Of a stretch of 64,000 nt of DNA, positions 37,941 to 51,244 are shown piece by piece. The DNA comes from Musa acuminata AAA Group (taxonomy: Eukaryota > Streptophyta > Magnoliopsida > Zingiberales > Musaceae). Location: NCBI RefSeq assembly GCF_036884655.1, contig NC_088330.1, positions 34,453,001 through 34,517,000 of the forward strand. Direction: 5' to 3'. Position 1 is the first letter of the stretch; each line of letters starts with the position of its first letter. The translations under genes and the position numbers were made by a program. The notes below the pieces were generated by a model. That model did no database searches and had not been told where the DNA came from. It saw nothing but the letters and a program-made list of their open reading frames with translations.

Positions 37941-38625
37941 GATGGGAGCACGTGAAACGCAGGAGCTTAGCTATACATCGATCAGGTTTGGTTTTCCTAG
38001 TCCCTTTGACTCTTCTGTTGTTACTGCTGATGTTGCTGCTTGTGATATGAGAGAGGACAGGAGAGGAGAGGAGAGGGGAGAGAGAGCGAGAGAGTTTATT
38101 AGGTATCGGAGTGGATCGCAAAATCTGGACATGGAGGTGATCAATCTTGACAACATATATATCCCTCGCTGTGAGTTGCTGTTTCAATCCATCTTCTTGG
38201 ATTCGACATCTTTCTTGCATTTGTATGCCTGAAGTTATAGATCGAGACTTCACATGATATTTGATCTTCCTCTCTTTCTCTTCTGGTTCTGTTTCGCATG
38301 GATGCTTACACCACGGACGAAGAGACCACATTGCATGACAAAGCTGTTCTTATGAGAACGCTTTATGTGTGCCTTTTACCTTAGTTTTCTGATCATCCAT
38401 GTTTGGGAAGTAGAAACGATGACTATCTACCTTGTTTTGCAACATGATGGAGAAGTGACTGTCTCTGCTTTCTACATCGGCTTTGAGAAATCATCTGGGG
38501 TTATCTTCCATGGGTTCTTCAGACTCTGGCCCAACCCTATCCTGCATGTCCACTTTGTTTTGTTCGGTTCTGTAGCATCACTTGACCTAGTTTTCCCGTT
38601 TCACATGAATGTATATATGTAATTC

Positions 38626-38664
<39 letters not shown>

Positions 38665-40383
38665 ACACACACACACACATACAAACACAAAGCCTCATTG
38701 CTGGGGAACCTCATCTGAGAGCTTTCATCCTCTGCAAACCACAGACCAATAAAGTCTCTATCTCATCACACATATCTTCTTGGAATCTCAGTATCTTCAG
38801 AGATTTGTTTGGTACTCAACCACGACCCTTTAGTCAAACTACTATGTCTCTCTCAGCACTTTGTTTTATATTGCAGTTTAGGTTTGTTCCCAAGACTGTC
38901 ACACTGCTGCATGATCTTGACAGTAGAACTGCAAGTCTTCTCTCAAAGGTAGTGTGTAGTTTGCAAAGAAGAGTTGATAGGCCTGATGATAAACTTCCCA
39001 AGCAAGAGAAGGAATAACAATTGATGTAAAATAAGTGAGACATGTCCTAATGATGGTGGAGACTGTTGATGCAAGTTGTCTTTGTGATGACACATATATT
39101 CTAGCATCATTAGAAACAGAAGAATTAGTAGATGTATGTATGATGATGTCTTCCATGTTCTTTTATTCATATGGAAGATGAGGTTGCATCTTATTGTAAC
39201 ATATGCAATTCAGATTAGAATTTGGATTTTTGTGCCATGACCAGTAGATATTTATTTCCAAGCCATTGATTGCTTACATGATTCTTCTATGGTTTTTGCA
39301 CACCATCTAATAATATTATGCACATAGGTGATGATGGTTGTCCAAACTGGATATATTTAACAAGAACATCTTTCTCAAAGCTGGGTGTATGTTGTTTTCT
39401 CCAGCATATGTATCTTGATACACATGTCACACATTGTGTCTTGGTCTTGTTGCAGCTGCGCCTGTTGAAGGTGCTTCTCAATGTGAGCATTAGGTGACAA
39501 ATACAACCCCTTAATTGATTTGAGTTTGTAATCTCGGTTTCTTTTAGCTCCCAACTTGTACTACATATTTTCTCATCTTGTCCTCACTACTTCATTTTGG
39601 TCTTTCCATGCAGCTTCAACTTTAGGGTTCTTTTCTCTATCAACAAATTTATGCAGGATCTTAGGAGTTAATATCTTTTTATCAATTTATATTTGACACT
39701 CTGACCAAAACAGATTTGCATCTTCTGCAATATGGTTCAGTGTCAGCTTGGTCAATTGGAGAAATAATTTGGAGTGTAGATATATACCCAGAGAATTTAT
39801 CTGGATGTATGAAACATGGGGAAGGACTGCTGATGAAAGTTCTAGAGAAGACCTGAATTGAAATTGATTATGGTTAGGACATGTTAATATGGCATGCAAA
39901 ATCTCATCAAAACAATACTGCCAAGTGATTGCTGATGAATGTCCCCTTTTTCTCATTTAAGGATCTTGAATTCTGGAGGTCTTCTTGATGCATTTAAGTT
40001 GCTTCTTTTTTTTTTTTGTTTCTTGATTCTTGTCTTTGTTCTTAGTTCAATTGCATCTTCTTTTTTTTCCTGTTGATTTTGTTGATATTGTTGTTCTCTT
40101 TCATCACCATCATCATCTTCCTCTTCCTAGTCATGTTAACTTATAATTATGATCAATAAGAGTTTGTTCTCTTTTAGGAAAGCAAGAGATCTCATGGTCT
40201 TAGAAAGATGAAGTTTCCATTGAAGATTTTTATTTCACCATCTCAATTGAACAAGAGCAATAGATGTGAGACATTATTTTCACAAAAGATGATGAATTTT
40301 AGAAGAGGAAAAAAAAAATCAATCTATCATTCAAATTCTGGCTTCAAAAAAAAGTGAAGGAGAAAAGGCATTATTTTAGTGAA

Positions 40384-40445
<62 letters not shown>

Positions 40446-40815
40446 TATTATCACCAAATTTGCAAGGACATATTTTTCTAACTAGATGTTGACTAAAAGC
40501 ATAAGCATGGAAGCATATCATTGATCCAAAGACTCATCATCAAAAAAATAATAAAGACCAAGCAAAAACTCGGCTTAACATTGAGCTTATTCTTTCTAGG
40601 TTGCATGTCATCTCTGACATGGAGACAGAAGAGGAATTAACTTACATGCTTGATATATACTGATGTAGCATTCAAAGAAAATATTTTGATGTTTAACCAA
40701 CAAAAAATTGGCAACAGTGTTAAAAGTAATGAACAAATAATTATGGTACATAGATGTATTGACAATTTGCAGAGTCCTGTGGCACAAAGCTTTGATGTTT
40801 CTATGCATCTTAGGT
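37941..40815. other. intergenic, downstream of second MIR167
   Basis: Contains (GA)-rich sequence at 38045-38095, (CT)n at 38631-38662 followed by (AC)n to 38679, and (TA)n at 40389-40442. No ORF here resembles a known protein. Part of it is probably MIR167 primary transcript and the 3' UTR of the calmodulin-like gene. Confidence 0.5.
38631..38679. repeat. compound (CT)n-(AC)n microsatellite
   Basis: A 32-base TC run is followed after one interruption by an AC run. Confidence 0.9.
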
Positions 40816-43624
40816 TCAGACAGCCATCATCATCCGGGAGAACTCCTCAAAGTTCACTTGTCCATCACCATCAGTGTCGGCTTCCTTGATCATTTGAAGA
40901 ACCTCTTCATCTGTCATTTTCTCCCCAAGATTGATCATCACATTCCTCAGCTACATGCAAGAAAGTTATAGTTAATGATCCAGTGAAGTTGTTTTTTCGG
41001 AATTCTAGAATGAGAATGCTTGATAAACTAAGTGCAAGAGAATCCGGAGATTGTCACAACCTCTGAAATTTGATCCAGGGATAGTAGTAGAATCTAAAAG
41101 TTTGTCGAGTTCAATGTAGCGGGTTACAATAGAAATAAGAACCAAAATTTCGTGGATCTGGATCGATGATCTAATCTAAATCGAAGCAATATTGGGCCGC
41201 GTTGGCAGGTTGTTGACATCCAAGTAATAAATTTTCGATGACTTCCTTAGATAAGTAAACTACCAATTCAAAGAAAATATTTCTCTGACTAAAAGGGAAT
41301 TAGCACAATCGAGCAGTTACCTCAGTGGCTGAGATGTACCCATTTTGGTCTTTGTCAAAAACTTTGAAGGCTTCTCTTAGTTCCTCCTCAGCATCACTCT
41401 CCTATGACATCAGGAAAAATCAAATGTTGTTGGTGAATATTTTTTATGACAAGTGTTTTGGAGCTTATTTTGCTGAATTGGATACTTGTCTACCTTCATC
41501 TTTCTAGCCATTAGATTCAAAAACTCTGTAAACTCTATGGTGCCATTGCCATTGATATCGACCTCCCTGATCATATCTTTCAGCTCTTCTTCAGTCGGGT
41601 ACTGACCCAACGATCGGATGACAGTGGCCAGTTCCTCCAGTGTAATGCAGCCTATCATAACAGCATGTTAGCAAGAGGAATCTGAGAGGCGAGTTAAATT
41701 GTTAAGCAATTCCGAAAGGCAATAGAGAACTGCAGAGAATCATCCCATAGGTGGAGACTAAAACAACAATAAGCTGACTTTAGAAAAACTAATAGATTGC
41801 ATTGCTGAAAACTCAATAACTTGACTTAAAAATTCTACAGAGGCAGTCAACTCAATGACTTGATGAAACTCTTATACTTACAAGACTCAGATAAATATCT
41901 AAATTTGGTGATCCATGCTTAGATTATTGTGTTTAGCTTTATCTACAATTAATCCTAAATGAAATTGTGTACGAACACAGAATTTTCGTAAAGCATATAA
42001 TCTTTCATAATACATGTGTTTACCTACGAAAAAATGATAGTAACAATGGTCGAGAGAAAATATGGTCAAAACTAAAGGCTCATGTGCTATGTTACCTGAA
42101 GTGTGGTTCATTCTTGTATGTGGAACAAAAATAGGTATGCAGAGTGTTACCAAGTCCTGAAACCTGGGTTACATTTGCTCGAATCTTTTCAATTGGAAAG
42201 AAATATGTTTATCAAGAATGTGTAACACATCTTTACATAACATGTGTATATATGTGTGTACACAGAGGGATGCAAAATTAGTTCACGCAATTGCGGTAAA
42301 TATTTGCCATCCATTAAAGGTGCATGTGCTCCTTCCCCTTTTCTCTTGAGCTTCTGAGATGTCATTCTGTATGATCCACACAACAAAAGTTCCATTATCT
42401 AAATACTTTATAAAGATGTAAATTTTCGCCCCTCTTATGATCTATCACAATATATATTAGGTATAAGTGGTTATAAATTCGATTTGGGTTGTAGGAATCC
42501 GACTGAGCTTAAGCAACGTGTTCAATTACTAAATGAGTTTCTGGCAAAGAACAGGATATGAACTTGATTAATAACCAAGCATTTGACGTTGTGAAATAAA
42601 AATTTGACCTCAATAAGCAAGCCATTCGAAAGAGGATTGCTTTGGCATTAAAATGATCTGTCAAGCTTCCAAAATTTTGATGTACTGCTTAACATGGTCT
42701 GCAAGCAAGTTATCAACCTTATTCTGTTTAGAAGAAAGGACTCTTCTAAGAACAAAACTCATATAGAGGACCAGAACAATTTATTCTACTGTAAGTTGCC
42801 TTGAATTGCCCATGACCAACTCATGTATCCTACTCATAGAACATCAAACATTTGAAATAGGTAAATGTGAGTATTTCAGAGGAGGAAAAGTCAAAATCAT
42901 CACAAATCCCTTACAAAGAACTCTAGAAAAGAGAAGGGGTGGGTGGGTGGGGAGGGGGAGTGGGGGGAGGGAGTCAGCTTTATCTTACTTAACAAAGAAA
43001 ATCATCAAATCTGATATGGAAGTTACAAGGAAGTAAATTGCAGTAGAAACAGTAGTTTGAATCCAGTCAACAGATGTTTGTGACATGATAACATTAAGAC
43101 TTCAATATCCAAACATTTACAGAGATATGGACATGAATATGAGACAATATTTACCTTTCCCTGAAGAAAAGATGAAAGACCAGAATCGCAAAAGACCAAC
43201 TTTCCTAAGAGAGAAACTATTCCTATTAATTCATTAGCAAAAAAGATCAAGCCAATTAGAACTTTCACTGGTTCTGAGGACAAAGAAAGACCAATTTCTT
43301 TGGCCAAACATCACAGACTATGAGGCTCAAAACTAGATAAAAATCTGATAAACCAACAGAGAGGAAGAAAAAAAAGGTGAAGCAAAGGCAACCATATGCC
43401 CACTCGAGAAAAAAATCCCAATCCCATATCAGAACCAACTCACATGGACTCACAAACCATACAGAAGAAGCTCATAAAACCAACGACACAGAAGCATAAG
43501 CAGGAAAAAAAGAAGGGCGGGCAAAGAGAGGCTGGCAGAAGAAGAACAAACCATCTCCATCCTTGTCGAAGAGGCAGAAGGCCTCTTGGAACTCAGATAT
43601 CTGATCAGCTGACAACCGGTTCAT
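40816..43624 (-). CDS. CML8: calmodulin-like protein (CML8/CML11 type), four EF-hands
   Basis: Exons 43624-43552, 41651-41494, 41401-41321 and 40950-40816 join in frame to 148 residues, calmodulin length. Four complete EF-hand loops are seen: DKDGDGCITLEE (20-31), [12 protein letters not shown] (56-67), [12 protein letters not shown] (93-104) and [12 protein letters not shown] (129-140), each with Asp at loop position 1 and Glu at 12. Cys26 in loop 1 is the plant calmodulin hallmark. EAFCLF with a second Cys at 17, and many differences from the near-invariant plant CaM, point to the CML8/CML11 branch and not to true calmodulin. There is no prenylation tail. It should act as a Ca2+ sensor that binds target proteins; in Arabidopsis CML8 is linked to stress and immunity, a role given only by homology. 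The first intron is about 1.9 kb and follows the first Gly codon base of loop 1, the usual CaM intron position. Confidence 0.92.
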
Positions 43625-45592
43625 GATAGCTTCACAGCCTTAAGAAGCAAACAGGAGGGAAGGAGCAAGGAAAGAGGGACAAGGAGTGGGGAAGCAAGGA
43701 AGGAAGGAAGATCCTGTGTGGTATTCTGAAGCTGGAAGGCATGCCCAAAGCCTCTTGTAGGCATGAATCCTTTGCCTGCATAATAATAATAATAATAGCT
43801 TTGACCGGCCAAAAAGGCTGGTCAAATGCACATTTGACAGTACTATATTGTAGCAATCCAAAGCCCAAAAAAGCAGTTAAACTGGCATATTCACCCTTAA
43901 TCTTAAGCATTATTTCTTAGTGTTCCAATCTCATTTTTATGAGTTCTGGAAATTTGCTGAAAGAAATACAAAAGCCATGGTTTTGGAGGGATGTATGTAC
44001 AAATTTTGGCTACTGATTAAGTATGCTCGATTGGCCATTCTAATTACCCAAAGATTATCTTCTTCATCCTCTTCCTCTAGTGCTTCATAGCAAATCCACA
44101 GTTGCAGGATGTCCACCTATGGATTGTAACTGCGGAAAGATGAGATCTTTGTAATCAAAATGAGTGCACCAAAGTCAGCAGAGTCGGGCAGGATCATCGA
44201 GTACTCAATCTCCCATTTCTTATTGTTCTCTTCCAGCTATGGACAGCTGGAGAGGTGGGATCAGGTGGTGCAGCCCCATGGGGTTGGGGTGGTGGTGGTG
44301 GTGTCGATGGTGGCGGCGGCCCTCAGACTCGAATGAGAGAAGCTCATGGACAACTCTGCTGCTGCTGCTCTCATGTGCGTGCGTGCGTGCGTGCGTGCAG
44401 TAATCCACTGATCCCACACATTATGCGATCATAGAACAAATAAATATATATTTTTTACTTTAAATTATTAATATTATTTGTATTTCGTTTTGTTTGGACG
44501 GAAGTCCACCGCAGCCTCCACGGCTTTTGCTTAGCCTGCACGCGAAGACGTTGACCGCCACGTACGGGTCAGTTTCCTCTCATCTAATCACCTCTCGAAG
44601 ATTACCTGTGCTGGGATTGGACGGCGACATGCGGGACCAAATGATCCGATGTCACGATGGCATTAGAGAAACGGCGACTGCCGACGCCGTGGCACGTGCG
44701 ACGCGGTTCGGCGTTTCTTTTTCCACCTCACGCGGTTGTTTGACCGGCGCGGGAAACGCGTATTGTGACTCGGCACGACCGCCCGAGTCGCGACGCGTGC
44801 CTTACTCTCCGTTGTTTGATCCCAAAGTGCGCGTAGGAAAATACTTTTTTTTATCTTTCTATCAATTTTCCCCACTTTTCATGCAAAATAATAATAATAA
44901 TTTTTTTGGTCTTTGTATTTTCTTTATTATTGTTATATTTATGGCATAAATATCCCTTTATCCTCCACATATCTCTCTCTTGACCACCAAAAGGAAAAAC
45001 ATAATTTAGCCACTAATAAAGAGTCTAATCATTAATTAATTTGAGCGAAAAATATCAAATATTTTTAATTATGGTAGTCAACCATCTATCCGGATATTCT
45101 AATGATACTACTATTAATTAGATCCAAAAATTCCAACCTAGAATCAGAATATCACAAATAAGCTTCCTACTAACTGCATTTTTCATCAGCTAATTTCTCT
45201 GTGTCCTAATTAGGAATCCCTTCATCTCTCTCCATTTAAATTGATGTTAAAGGAGTCTCCCTGTGCCCACAGATGTTTTAAATACTACGTACAACAATGG
45301 CAGTTCATGTCATCTGCCATCCACATAAAATGATGAAATAGAAAAATTCATGGATGCATGCCTAATTTTGAGATGTAATGAGGAATGTTTACATTGGCAT
45401 TAAATTCTAAACAGTTGCAACTTCAATCTGCAGAATAAATAGTGCTGCGGGAAAAAAGAAAAGAATCCATATTGCTTGGAATATAAATGATGCATCCATG
45501 AAGTACACACAAATAAACATATTTCCAAAACCTTAAATGACAAGTCGGCCGTGTGACGGGAACACAAAGACGACGCACAACCACAGTCTGTT
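43625..45592. other. promoter side of the CML8-like gene and intergenic sequence
   Basis: 43625-43800 should hold the CML8 5' UTR and core promoter (minus strand), with a short (TAA)n near 43783. (GTGC)n lies at 44375-44398. 44490-44840 is a GC-rich island with a G-box core (GCACGTGC, 44692-44699) and several TTGAC cores. The 151-codon ORF over it shows no known domain, so I do not call it a gene. 45000-45590 is AT-rich and includes the ARL5 3' UTR. Confidence 0.5.
44375..44398. repeat. (GTGC)n tetranucleotide repeat
   Basis: Six GTGC units lie upstream of the CML8-like gene (minus strand). Confidence 0.85.
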
Positions 45593-48500
45593 TCAGGTCA
45601 TTGGCTTGCCTGCAACTCGCTCGGCTATCCACCCCAAGCCATCATACAATCCTTCACCGGTAATGGCACAGCAAGCCTGGATGTGCCAGTCATGATTCTT
45701 GATGCTGTGGAGGGAGAGAGCATCAGTTATCTCGGCCGGGGACATGGCATCCTTGAGATCCTGCTTATTGGCAAATACGAGTACCACGGTATGCTCGAGG
45801 TCCCCATGCTGAAGAAGTCGAAAAAGCTCATCCTTCATAATGTTGATCCGAGCTCGGTCAGTACTGTCGATTACAGCAATAAGAGCATGACTCCCTCGAT
45901 AATATGTTGCCCATGAGGTTCTCAGCCTTTCTTGTCCCCCTAGATCCCACACCTGCTTACTAGGAATGACAGTATTAGACATGGAATGCAGTTTTAAGCT
46001 AGCCCAATAAGCCAAGGATCTATGACCAGTTCTTGCACCACAAAATGAAGGAAATCCAGTCATAGACATTGCTCACTAAACGAACATAGGGAAAATGCAT
46101 AACTTAGGCCAATAAGCTTAGTAGACATCAATATTCTAATAAAAATAGTGAAATTTATTGAGACATGGATAAAATACTGTTCAATTTTGTGGAACAACAA
46201 GAATATAAAAAGAATATGGGCATATATGTTCTCTCCATCCTATTCAGATATATGAACTCAAGTAGAAGGACTTTTAATAGTTATTTAGTTTTTCCATTTG
46301 CCGAAAAGATGATAAGTTATAACCAGAAAACAGAGACCTACTGGACAAGGTTTTGTGAACACAGAATCTAGGAAAAGTCAACTAAAATGTCACTTTTGGT
46401 GAATCCAGCATATATACTTTTAAGTTACATTTCAGGAGCCTTCTATTTGTTTCTCAAAGCATAAATGCATCTCTTTTTAAGTCACCAAGTTGTCTGCAAA
46501 CAGATGCAAAGTGTAATATCATATTATTGCCAAGACACTTCGAGTACAATAAACAAAGCACCGTCTCGATGCCAAGTAGTTACCATAATCAGTTACAGAA
46601 CATTTGATTGTACACAGTTATCACCTTCAAGCTTAGTCTTAAACAAGAAGCTGTAATCCTAATAGTGCATGTATAAGTTCACATGATTAATCATATAATG
46701 TGACTAAATAGCCACTGAAATGCTGAACATTTCTTTATGGACATTTCTAAGGTTGCTAGAAATAAATATAAATGAACTACCTGCAGTATAAGTTCATGTC
46801 CTATCATTCCACCAGCCAAGAAAAAAGATTTCTCCACACTTCTTACCAGATGAATACGTAGATTCATCTCATGTATCTAGCTATAGCCTTTTAAAATAGA
46901 AGTAAGAAAACCCTTCAGAAGAAGAAAAGAAAGACAAAAGCTCTTCATTCATATGGGACTTGTTACCATTTTGAATAATTAAAGCTATTGCTTTAAGCGC
47001 ATTAATTCCACTAGTTAAGAAAAAACTTTGCAAGTTAATGCTTTGATTTTTTATGTTTCTTAATATGTGACAGAACAATCCTGCATACGAATTGTATCCA
47101 CAGCTACCTCACAGAATTAACTTCATTCGCCTTTTACAGAACGAACTTAAAAACCTTGATACAGGATCACCAATTGGTAAGTATTTTTCTGGCTATTACA
47201 GGTACATCACACTGGCTCTCTATAACTTACCTCATATCAATTTTCAATTCACAAAAAAAAAATCCAATGATGGTACATTTAACCTAACTTTGCAAAGAAA
47301 ATAAAAGCTTCAAATTTAAAGCTTCACTTTTCAAACAATGTTCAGCAAATACAGCATGATAAATGCAATTAAGAAAAAGTATTATATTTCAAATTGGTTA
47401 TACATACGATACAAGTTATAAAGTTGATAGTATGCTATCACCGACATCCCAAAACAACTTTACTTCTTGGAGGCAACAAGCCACATATTTAGGGACTAAT
47501 TGTAAAAAAACATGGACCAGCATTCCATGGACTGCTGGGGACTGAAATGGACAAAATGTGATATTTCTAAAGTAAAACATGGATTGTATATCAGTAATTA
47601 CTTCAAGTGATTTCAAGTGCTCCTTTTTGGAGGCAATGCCAATAGATCATCACAAGAACTCTTACTTACTACAAAGTCTATAGGGGAAACAAACATCAAA
47701 ATCTTAAACAATGGAAGAAAGTGTGAAGCAAAAAGAAAAGGAGATCAAGCACCAGATATGGGATGAGTAGAATCGGAAACATAGATCCATATTTCAATTT
47801 GAACTACACTTGTACATTTACTGAGATCACTAAAACTGTTTGACAAATCACCTTCATTTACATCAGAATCTTACCTACATGACTTACTCTAAATCCAAAG
47901 AGAGCACTTTTTTCAACTATAAACCAAATTCTTGAAGATCATAAATTTTTTTTTTTGGTAAGTTGAAGATCATAAATTCATGAACTATAGTTTCATTTTC
48001 CATAGGAAGCCAACAAGTTGCAAGAAGATTTATATTCCTACACTGCATTATAATCAACTAACTTTTCTACTATGTATCTCAATCTGACTATAAAAGCATC
48101 AACCAAAGGAGATTACTTCCATCTAGGTTAACTCCAATTTTTTACCACCGCATGTGTTCGGCTATCAGCTTCTCTTTGTTATAAAAAGTAATCGTTTCCT
48201 CTCCTATTCATCCCACACCCATATTACTCTTGTTCTGTTATCATTACTAATAAACAGACCAATCTTAAAATCACATGATCATCAACACATCCACAAACCC
48301 TAATTTATTAGCACCCGTTGTGGAGCTCACTGGTTCATAACATTGTCCACATTATCCACATTAACTTCGACTCCGCATGTTGTAGGTTTCTCCAATTATA
48401 AAGCCGATGGTACAAGAATCAACCATCAAATTTTCGCTTTAGAACTACAGAAAATAAAGGTTATCGAACATATATAAATTTTGACCTCAGACAAATTTAC

Positions 48501-48986
48501 ATCACCAACCGTATGTCATATAATAGAAAAAATAACAAGACCAGTTGTATGTGAATGAAAGGTTATCCAGCTCAAAGGTTAAAGGAGTGTTTCCACATGA
48601 AATTTATCGTCTTTTAACATTATCTCCGACCGTTCTCCAGACAGCCAAAACCAACCGCTAGTTACAATTAAAGTTCTTGAGAAATTAGAAATTAAATAAG
48701 ATGATGATCGTCGAATGGCAATGGAATGCTTGATAGAATATAATCAACAAGCAATTGGAAATGAGGAATCAAAAAGGACATAATTGTCGCTGACCTCAAA
48801 CCGTATGTTCTTATAGACGACCTCCTCCACGTTGCTCCCGATGGTAGGACTCGTGTTCACGACCTCCCCCAGATGCAACTTGTACAGCGTCGTCGTCTTG
48901 CCGGCATTGTCCAACCCGACGACCACGATCTTGTACTCACTCGCAGGGAACAACATGAACCAGAACCTCGACAACAGCGCCCCCAT
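45593..48986 (-). CDS. ARL5: ADP-ribosylation factor-like GTPase ARL5
   Basis: Two exons, 48986-48795 and 45952-45593, join in phase 0 to 183 residues. Gly2 is present for myristoylation ([10 protein letters not shown]). The P-loop GLDNAGKT is at 24-31, switch 1 has PTIGSNVEE, the G3 motif WDLGGQ spans 66-71 across the exon border region, NKQD is at 126-129, and [20 protein letters not shown] near the C-terminus is diagnostic for ARL5. The family acts at the trans-Golgi network in vesicle tethering (known mainly from animals). The start at 48986 is chosen over an in-frame ATG further up because it gives the myristoylation Gly and the family length. The 2.8 kb intron contains nothing recognisable. 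Near-identity to family members suggests a functional gene. Confidence 0.95.
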
Positions 48987-50163
48987 CTCCTCTTCCGCGG
49001 TCCAAGTATCTCCCCACCTCTCCAATCTATCGAACAAAACAAATCCAGCATCAAACTACGACCCCAAAAACGAATAAGCATTCATCAAGAAGGAAAAAAA
49101 AAAAAAGAGAGATCTTGGAAACCCTAGATTGTGAGATCGAGATCGAAGAACAAACCAATAAATCAAACGCCGAAAAATGGAATCGATTAATCGAAGAAAC
49201 AGAACGAGGAGCTCCGAATCGTGAGAAGAGAGGAACGCATCTTATCGATCCTACTCGATTAGAAATCGTGAGGCGAGAGGGTGGGAAGACCAGAGGAATC
49301 TCCAATTCTTGGAAGTGTGCCCAAAAACGGATACGAGTTATCATGATCCATACATATATGCACACTCAAACATCATAACCACCAAGAATTCTACCCGAGT
49401 ACCCGCCGTGTGATTGGAGACGTTTGGGACCCACAAGCGGGTGTTCTGGGCCCCTGTCCTTCCTCCTATCAAACGGCAAGCAAACATTGTCTGAGCCAGC
49501 GTGGCAAGACGGCAATTTGGCTTAAGCGCGACGGCTTTGGGGTTTTTTTTGGGTACGATTTTGTTGGGACTGTTTAGTATGCTATATATAATCTACACTA
49601 TTCAAGATATATATACATATATATATACATATATATATATGTATATACTATCCATATCCATATCTGATCAAATATGAAGTAAATTTTGATTAAAAAAACC
49701 CTAATTCAAATAGTTCTCTAAAATTATAAAGCAAAAAAAAAAAATTCAACTATGATATCTGAATATTTTTTAACAAAAATAAATAAATGATGAAGATTGG
49801 ATTTCATATCAAGACTTGGCTATTAAGAATTAACATCCAATAATATGGTAATTACTGACAAAAACAAAAGAATCATGAGAAACTCCTGTTTCATCTCAAG
49901 CAAGGATAAATGAATTATAAAGAGCTATGAGAAGAATTACAACTGATGTTATAACCACAATCATTAGCAAAGTTAGATTAGATTAAAAGATGTCACAAAC
50001 TTAGTGCCAGTCTTACATCAACAAAACAAGAAATGCTGCAGCAAACATTACAAACACCAAATGCAAGAAGAGAGAGAGAGAGAGAGTCACATACAAGCTG
50101 AGAACTACAACATCATCACTAACTACAACATCAAGACCTATGTCAAATTAAAGCACAGAAAGT
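48987..50163. other. ARL5 promoter side and H2A.Z 3' side
   Basis: 48987-49450 is the likely ARL5 leader and promoter (minus strand). 49605-49650 holds an alternating (TA) and TATACA palindromic stretch. 49700-50163 is AT-rich and should include the H2A.Z 3' UTR. No other gene seen. Confidence 0.5.
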
Positions 50164-50958
50164 TCATTCTTTGGTGGATTTGTTAATAAGGGACTTGTGG
50201 ATGTGGGGGATGACACCACCACCAGCAATGGTGCCCTTGATGAGGGTGTCGAGCTCCTCATCCCCTCGGATGGCCAGCTGAAGGTGGCGGGGGGTGATAC
50301 GCTTCACCTTGAGATCCTTGCTTGCGTTTCCGGCAAGTTCCAGCACCTCTGCTGTCAGGTACTCCAGTATGGCTGCGGAGTACACTGCGGCGGTGGCTCC
50401 AACTCGCCCGTTTGCAGAAATCCTTGTTTTCAGCTGGCGGTGGATCCGACCAACAGGAAACTGCATGCACAGATGATATCCACCACACGACCAACAAAAT
50501 ATGAGAAACTTAAAGAGAGAAATGTTTGTTTTCCTTGTGTTGGAAGAAGTGAAGAACAATGTTACATGTAACATTGGATTCTACACCATGTATATTGAAA
50601 TAGAAGTCAACAGTCCATGCTAGATCACACACTCGAAGCATTGCACTGTTGACCTGAACACTACTACTACAGAACACCAAAAACCAAAACTTGGAAAAGG
50701 ATTTAGGTCAGACAAAAGATAAAGAATGATCGATGCACGTAAACTTGATAAAACAGGAATTCCTGATCAAACCCAATATGGAGATCCCAAGAAAACCATT
50801 ACTTCCTCGGTTCTCCAAAGTCAAAAGGAGACAAGAAGAACAGGGCCGACCTGAAGTCCAGCTCTGGAAGACCGGGAAACGGGCTTCTTCTTGTCCTTGT
50901 CTTTGTTCGCCGCCGTCGTCTTCGCAGCCAGAAGCCCCTTCCCACCTTTCCCTGCCAT
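50164..50958 (-). CDS. HTA: histone H2A.Z variant
   Basis: Exons 50958-50851 and 50460-50164 join in phase 0 to 134 residues. The N-terminal tail is Lys-rich ([20 protein letters not shown]). The histone fold runs from [15 protein letters not shown], has the H2A.Z-specific [20 protein letters not shown] and the docking segment [20 protein letters not shown], and the tail ends in [12 protein letters not shown] without the SQEF of H2A.X. H2A.Z is deposited by the SWR1 complex near transcription starts and affects temperature and stress gene control (established). A 5' UTR intron is likely, see separate entry. Three histone-typical features (length, docking domain, tail) make the call firm; which HTA paralogue it is stays open. 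Confidence 0.95.
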
Positions 50959-50967
50959 TCTTCGATC

Positions 50968-51144
50968 CTACTAAACAATAAGCCTTCGATGAGGAACCGA
51001 AAATCCCTAGACGAAAAAAAGAAGCCTTTTTTTCCCCGCGAAAACCCTAAATCGAGCATGGAAGAACATGAGACCAAAGCCGAGTAGGTGACTTGAAATG
51101 AAGAATCAGAAGACGACGAGATAGAAGAGGGAGAAACGGAGTAC
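50968..51144 (-). other. probable intron in the H2A.Z 5' UTR
   Basis: On the minus strand a donor GAG|GTACTC (exon end 51145) and an acceptor TTTAGTAG|GATC (exon start 50967) bracket 177 bases nine bases before the ATG. The stretch is T-rich before the acceptor. Inferred from splice signals only. Confidence 0.45.
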
Positions 51145-51228
51145 CTCTTCGGCTTCAAGAGATGTTTCGGCGGATGGAGGGCGAGGAGAGCGGGAGCGGA
51201 GCGGAGACGAAATGTCTATAAATGGATA

Positions 51229-51237
51229 GGCGGCAAA
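51229..51237 (-). promoter_or_regulatory. E2F-like site upstream of H2A.Z
   Basis: Read on the minus strand this is TTTGCCGCC, fitting the E2F consensus TTTSSCGS. It lies six bases upstream of a weak TATA-like TTTATAGA (51215-51222). E2F sites are typical of S-phase histone and replication genes. Single-site match, so tentative. Confidence 0.35.
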
Positions 51238-51244
51238 TTTTGGG

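Noticed and set aside
44494..44949. 151-codon ORF in a GC-rich island
   Set aside because: No domain known to me, and its 3' part runs into poly-Asn/Phe low-complexity sequence.
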